From assembly GCF_008923205.2 (NCBI RefSeq), contig NZ_WBMS02000017.1:1-64000 (forward strand): 64,000 nucleotides of DNA. Reading direction: 5' to 3'. The notes below the pieces were generated by a model. That model worked only from the letters and a program-made list of their open reading frames with translations. It was not told where the DNA came from and ran no database searches. How positions within the stretch are numbered: the stretch's first letter is position 1; every line of letters starts with the position of its first letter. A program made the position numbers and the translations under genes. Shown here in pieces: positions 60,572 to 64,000 of the stretch. The DNA comes from Actinomadura physcomitrii. Lineage in GTDB: Bacteria > Actinomycetota > Actinomycetes > Streptosporangiales > Streptosporangiaceae.

Positions 60572-61765
60572 TCACGCGTCCCGGCCGAGGATGAGCCCGC
60601 TGACCGGCAGCGCCGCGGGGCCGCCGGAGACCAGCGCCAGCTCCGCGTCGGCCACCTGGTTGACGGCGGTGCCGCGCATCTGCTCGACGGCCTCGCGGAT
60701 GTGGGTCATGCCGATGATGTACGCCTCCGACAACTGCCCGCCGTGGGTGTTCACCGGGATCGAGCCGCCCTTGTAGCGGATCGCGCCGCTCTCGACGAAC
60801 TCGCCGCCCTCTCCCTTCTTGCAGAAGCCGTAGTCCTCGAGCTGCATGAGGACCATCGGTGAGAAGTGGTCGTAGAGCAGCGCGACGTCGATGTCGGTGG
60901 GCGCGACCCCGGCGCGCTGGTACAGGTGCTTGGCGACGGGGGCGTGTCCGGATGAGGCGAACTCCTCGCCGGGCATGCCCATCCAGGCGAAGGCCCGACC
61001 CCAGTCGCGGTTGCCGCCGTGGGCCGCGGCGATGACCGGGACGGGCTTCTGCCGGAGGTCGCGGGCCTTGTCCAGGCTCGTGGTGATCACCGCGACAGCG
61101 CCGTCGGTCTCCAGGCAGAAGTCGAACAGGCATAGCGGCTCGGCGATCATCCGGGCGTTGAAGTAGTCGTCCAGGGTCATCGGCTCGCGCTTGAGGGCCG
61201 TCTCCCGGTTGCTCGCGTTCTGCCGCTGCGACATGGCGATCTCGGCGAACGCCTCGCGGCGCGTCCCGTAGTCATGCATGTGGCGGCGGGTGAGCACCGA
61301 CATCAGATGACCGGGGCCGGAGAGCCCGGACGGCTGAAGGAATGAGTTGATGGGGCTCGGCGCCGCGGCTGCGAAGACGCTGCCGAGCCGTTGCCTGGCC
61401 TGCTGCAGGGCCATCACCGTGACGACGACGGTGGCGTCCCCGGCGAGGATCGCCGCGCGGGCGAGGCCGATCGAGCCGGCCGAGCCGCCGCCGCCCGACG
61501 TCAGCGCGGCGCTGAAGGTGACCTCGGGGATGCCGAGGGTCTCCATGAACTCCGCCGTGTCCATCTGGGAGCCGTATCCCGCGCCGGCACCCGAGTAGTA
61601 GGCGAACCCGTCGATGTCCTTGACCGACAGACCCGCATCCTCGCAGGCCGCGAGGATCGCCTTGCCGGCCAGCTCCGTGATCGTCTGCGGTACGGACTGC
61701 CCGCGCGGGTAGTACGGCGTCGCGCCGACTCCGACGATCGCGACCTGCGTTGCGTTGCGGCTCAC
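60572..61765 (-). CDS. Ltp-like thiolase-fold protein without the nucleophilic cysteine
   Basis: 397 residues. Thiolase-superfamily fold (VAIVGVGATPYYPRG start, DIDVALLYDHFSPMVLMQLE, IPVNTHGGQLSEAYIIGMTH). At the nucleophile site the sequence is ALTSGGGGSAGSIG, with no Cys, as in Ltp2-type lipid-transfer aldolases. With its DUF35 neighbour it more likely catalyses a retro-aldol (or related C-C) cleavage than thiolysis. GTG 61765 has GGAGG 5 nt upstream. First gene of the minus-strand operon. Confidence 0.86.
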   Translation of the reverse strand: MSRNATQVAIVGVGATPYYPRGQSVPQTITELAGKAILAACEDAGLSVKDIDGFAYYSGAGAGYGSQMDTAEFMETLGIPEVTFSAALTSGGGGSAGSIGLARAAILAGDATVVVTVMALQQARQRLGSVFAAAAPSPINSFLQPSGLSGPGHLMSVLTRRHMHDYGTRREAFAEIAMSQRQNASNRETALKREPMTLDDYFNARMIAEPLCLFDFCLETDGAVAVITTSLDKARDLRQKPVPVIAAAHGGNRDWGRAFAWMGMPGEEFASSGHAPVAKHLYQRAGVAPTDIDVALLYDHFSPMVLMQLEDYGFCKKGEGGEFVESGAIRYKGGSIPVNTHGGQLSEAYIIGMTHIREAVEQMRGTAVNQVADAELALVSGGPAALPVSGLILGRDA

Positions 61766-61905
61766 ATATGCCTCCACTGTGCCGTGTACCGGCCGGTGCT
61801 CTGCACGGGGCGGTTGCCTCTATTCGTTATACCGTTCATGGCTCAATCCACGGTCGTTCGGGGTCACGTGCGCGAGAGATCAGCAAAAACAAGATACTCA
61901 TCTCT

Positions 61906-61933
61906 CCACTTTTCGAAGTGGCCGCCCTATAGT
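61906..61933 (+). promoter_or_regulatory. Palindrome and possible -10 upstream of the 62016 gene
   Basis: CCACTT-TTCG-AAGTGG (61906-61921) is a perfect 6-bp inverted repeat, and TATAGT (61928-61933) is a good -10 candidate just after it. A repressor bound at the palindrome would cover the -35 region. No regulator gene is adjacent. Confidence 0.4.
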
Positions 61934-61952
61934 GAGAGCCCACCCCCGTACT

Positions 61953-61987
61953 CGCCCCGCCCTGCCCGGACGTGTCAGGGCGGGGCG
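61953..61987 (+). promoter_or_regulatory. Strong hairpin in the 5' leader of the 62016 gene
   Basis: Perfect 12-bp arms CGCCCCGCCCTG (61953-61964) and CAGGGCGGGGCG (61976-61987) with an 11-nt loop, about 20 nt downstream of the putative -10 and 28 nt upstream of the ATG. It could be an attenuator, an mRNA-stabilising stem, or a terminator for incoming transcripts. Confidence 0.45.
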
Positions 61988-62015
61988 GGGGCGCGTACGT
62001 CTGTGGAGGAAACCC

Positions 62016-62324
62016 ATGAAGCTTCGCCCAGGTCAGCAGGTCGCCAGCACCGTGGACGGGACAAGGTTGATCGTCGTCCGGGCCCCCGCCGAAGAAGTGG
62101 CCCTGACCTGCGGCGGCGCCGAGATGGTCGATGCCAAGCAGGCGCCCGCCCCGTCCGGCGTCCCCGCTGAGGATGCGCGCGAGGGGACCCAGCTCGGCAA
62201 GCGCTACGCCGCGGAGGCGCTCGGCATCGAACTGCTCTGCACCAAGCCCGGTGAGGGGACGGTGGCCGCCAACGGGACGCCGCTGGTGCTCCAGGGCGCC
62301 AAGCCGCTGCCCGCCTCCGACTGA
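62016..62324 (+). CDS. Small protein of unknown function next to an acyl-CoA ligase
   Basis: 102 residues, ATG 62016 with GGAGG 6-7 nt upstream. Predicted mostly beta: RLIVVRAPAEEVALTCGG, then a helix (GTQLGKRYAAEALG), then ELLCTKPGEGTV and a short tail. Two cysteines (in TCGGAEM and LLCTKPG) could bind a metal or form a disulfide. No signal peptide. It lies 75 nt before the ligase gene and is probably co-transcribed. I do not recognise a named family. Confidence 0.7.
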   Translation: MKLRPGQQVASTVDGTRLIVVRAPAEEVALTCGGAEMVDAKQAPAPSGVPAEDAREGTQLGKRYAAEALGIELLCTKPGEGTVAANGTPLVLQGAKPLPASD

Positions 62325-62399
62325 GCCCGTTACCGATTCTGAGCTCGGGGCCGGGACCGCGCCGGCGGACCAGTCCCCGATCGGCGAGTGGAGCATGCG

Positions 62400-63917
62400 A
62401 TGAACTTGACGATGCTGCTGGACATGGCGGCGGACGGATTCGGCGATCGAACGGTGATCGGCTCGCGAAAGGACGGACTCACCGCCGCGCGGCTGCGAGA
62501 CCTCTCGGCGGCGGCCGCCGCACAGGTGCGCGCCGCCGGGGCCGAGGCCGTCGTCTACCTCGCGGTGAACGGCCCCGCGTTTCCGCTGGCGATGTTCACC
62601 GCGGCGCGAGCGGGCGTTCCGCTCGTCCCGGTGAACTACCGGCTCGGCGCCGAGCAACTGGCGGCCCTGCTCGCCAACCACCCGAACGCGTACGGCATCG
62701 CCGACGAGACGCAGAGCGAGGCGCTGACCCGCGCAGGACTCTCCGCTCGGACGCCGGAGGACTTCATCCTCGAGGCCGCCCAGGCCGCTGAGAAGGGCGT
62801 CGGCGACCAGGACGACGCCCATGACGCACCCGAGGCGCCCGCCGTCATCATCTACACGAGCGGGACCACGTCCGCGCCCAAGGGCGTCCTGCTGCACCAT
62901 CGCAATCTGGTGTCGTACGTGCTCGGAACAGTCGAGTTCGCAGCGGCCGGCGACGATGAGGCATCGCTGATGAGCGTCCCGCCGTACCACATCGCGGCCG
63001 TGTCCAACGTGCTCACCAACCTGTACGCAGGACGCCGGTTCCTGACCCTCCGGAACTTCAGCCCCGAGGGCTGGCTCGACCTGGTGCGCGCCGAGTCGGT
63101 GACCAACGCGATGGTGGTCCCCACCATGCTCGCCCGCATCGTGGACGCCGACGGCGTGGACCGCTCCGTTCCCAGCCTCCGCGCGCTCGCCTACGGCGGG
63201 GCGAAGATGACCCCGCGTGTCATCGAGCGGGCCCTGAAGGAGTGGCCGCACATCGACTTCGTCAACGCCTACGGGTTGACGGAGACCAGTTCCACGATCG
63301 CGATCCTGGGGCCCGAGGACCACCGAGCCGCGATCACGTCGGACGAGCCGCTGGTCCGGGCGAGGCTCGCATCGGCCGGACGGCCCGTCCCGTCGGTCGA
63401 GGTGGAGATCCGCGACGAGGCGGGCCGTCCCGTCCCGGCGGGCGAGGGCGGACGGATTTACGTGCGCGGCGAGCAGGTGTCGGGGGAGTACGCCGGATCC
63501 GGGCCCGCCGTCGACGAGCGCGGATTCTTCGACACCCGCGACTGGGGCCGGCTGGACGAGGACGGCTACCTGTTCGTGGAGGGCAGGATCGACGACACGA
63601 TCATCCGCGGCGCGGAGAACATCGCACCGGCCGAGATCGAGGACGTGCTGCTGCGTCATCCAGGGGTCGCGGACGCCGCCGTGGTCGGCGTCCCCGACGA
63701 GGAATGGGGCCAGCGCGTCGAGGCGGTCGTCGTGCCGCTCCCGGGCGCCGATCTGGACGGCGAGACCTTGCGCGCGTACGCGCGCGAGAGGCTGCGCGGG
63801 TCGCGTACTCCGGACCGGATCGCACTCTGGACCGAGCTGCCCCGGACCCCCACCGGGAAGATCGTCAAGCGGGATGTGGTCGCCGGTCTCACGGCGGCCG
63901 ACCGGCAGACGGCCTGA
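62400..63917 (+). CDS. AMP-forming acyl-CoA ligase (ANL superfamily)
   Basis: 505 residues, ATG 62400 (GGAG upstream; GTG 62388 also in frame). P-loop IIYTSGTTSAPKGVLL, NAYGLTETSSTIAIL, hinge GRIDDTIIRGAENIAPAEIE, catalytic Lys in RTPTGKIVKR. The helix start MNLTMLLDMAADGFGDRTVIG and the strand VYLAVNGPAFPLAMF are typical. Acid to acyl-CoA. It faces the Ltp/DUF35 operon across a shared upstream region, consistent with one pathway. Confidence 0.9.
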   Translation: MNLTMLLDMAADGFGDRTVIGSRKDGLTAARLRDLSAAAAAQVRAAGAEAVVYLAVNGPAFPLAMFTAARAGVPLVPVNYRLGAEQLAALLANHPNAYGIADETQSEALTRAGLSARTPEDFILEAAQAAEKGVGDQDDAHDAPEAPAVIIYTSGTTSAPKGVLLHHRNLVSYVLGTVEFAAAGDDEASLMSVPPYHIAAVSNVLTNLYAGRRFLTLRNFSPEGWLDLVRAESVTNAMVVPTMLARIVDADGVDRSVPSLRALAYGGAKMTPRVIERALKEWPHIDFVNAYGLTETSSTIAILGPEDHRAAITSDEPLVRARLASAGRPVPSVEVEIRDEAGRPVPAGEGGRIYVRGEQVSGEYAGSGPAVDERGFFDTRDWGRLDEDGYLFVEGRIDDTIIRGAENIAPAEIEDVLLRHPGVADAAVVGVPDEEWGQRVEAVVVPLPGADLDGETLRAYARERLRGSRTPDRIALWTELPRTPTGKIVKRDVVAGLTAADRQTA

Positions 63918-63932
63918 AGGCCGGCGGGAGGA

Positions 63933-63975
63933 CGAAACGGCCCCCGGGACCATTGCGGTCTCGGGGGCCGTTTCG
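63933..63975 (+). terminator. Terminator hairpin after the last ligase
   Basis: CGAAACGGCCCCCG (63933-63946) pairs exactly with 63962-63975; a few further pairs extend the stem inward. It begins 16 nt past the stop codon. Confidence 0.75.
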
Positions 63976-64000
63976 CTGCTCACCATGCCGGATGGCCGCC

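Overview
The window is very GC-rich, with strong G/C bias at third codon positions, tightly packed ATGA/GTGA-overlapped operons, GTG and TTG starts, three F420/flavin LLM-type oxidoreductases and many FadE/FadD-like genes. This points to an actinobacterium, plausibly Streptosporangiales/Thermomonosporaceae (Actinomadura-like). That placement is an inference from style, not a database match.

Positions 1-3400 are a degraded accessory region: a 42-nt 3' fragment of tRNA-Pro(GGG) that looks like the attachment-site scar of an integrated element, a small secreted protein, and remnants (pentapeptide-repeat tail, 5'-truncated hypothetical gene, frameshifted DUF4407 tail). From 3.4 kb to the right end the window is almost entirely acyl-CoA catabolism, its transporters and its regulators.

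Layout: (A) 3.4-10.2 kb, minus-strand operon of a fused double acyl-CoA dehydrogenase, an NDP-forming acyl-CoA synthetase and a thiolase-crotonase fusion, divergent from a TetR regulator. (B) 11.2-16.8 kb, TetR, an acyl-CoA dehydrogenase pair behind two tandem palindromes, and a double CaiB-type CoA-transferase. (C) 16.9-21.2 kb, TetR/membrane protein divergon, crotonase/acyl-CoA dehydrogenase divergon. (D) 21.5-28.0 kb, a LIV-type ABC importer (with LivH-LivM fusion) plus an AtuA-family protein. (E) 28.0-29.9 kb, FadR-type GntR and LLM oxidoreductase on the minus strand. (F) 30.0-40.6 kb, nine-gene operon: acyl-CoA dehydrogenase pair, thiolase, acyl-CoA ligase, two more acyl-CoA dehydrogenases, second ligase, LLM oxidoreductase, DoxX. 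(G) 40.6-42.1 kb, a double GntR regulator. (H) 42.2-59.5 kb, a 13-gene operon: crotonase, NDP-forming synthetase, Dpp/Opp-type importer (with permease-ATPase fusion), HAD-ligase fusion, two long MaoC-type proteins, PaaG-like crotonase, acyl-CoA dehydrogenase pair, LLM oxidoreductase, ending at a strong terminator. (I) 59.5-64.0 kb, hotdog thioesterase, DUF35 protein and Ltp-like thiolase on the minus strand, then a small conserved-looking protein and another acyl-CoA ligase.

Taken together the genes can import organic acids (two ABC importers), activate them (four AMP-forming and two NDP-forming ligases, one CoA-transferase), dehydrogenate them (nine acyl-CoA dehydrogenase genes, including three alpha/beta-type adjacent pairs and one fused pair), hydrate, and cleave by thiolase or Ltp/DUF35 retro-aldol chemistry. 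This resembles side-chain degradation of steroids, isoprenoids or other branched acids. The exact substrate cannot be read from sequence. An unusual trait is the number of gene fusions (thiolase-crotonase, ACAD-ACAD, CaiB-CaiB, LivH-LivM, DppC-DppD, HAD-ligase, GntR-GntR), several with one half apparently lacking catalytic residues.
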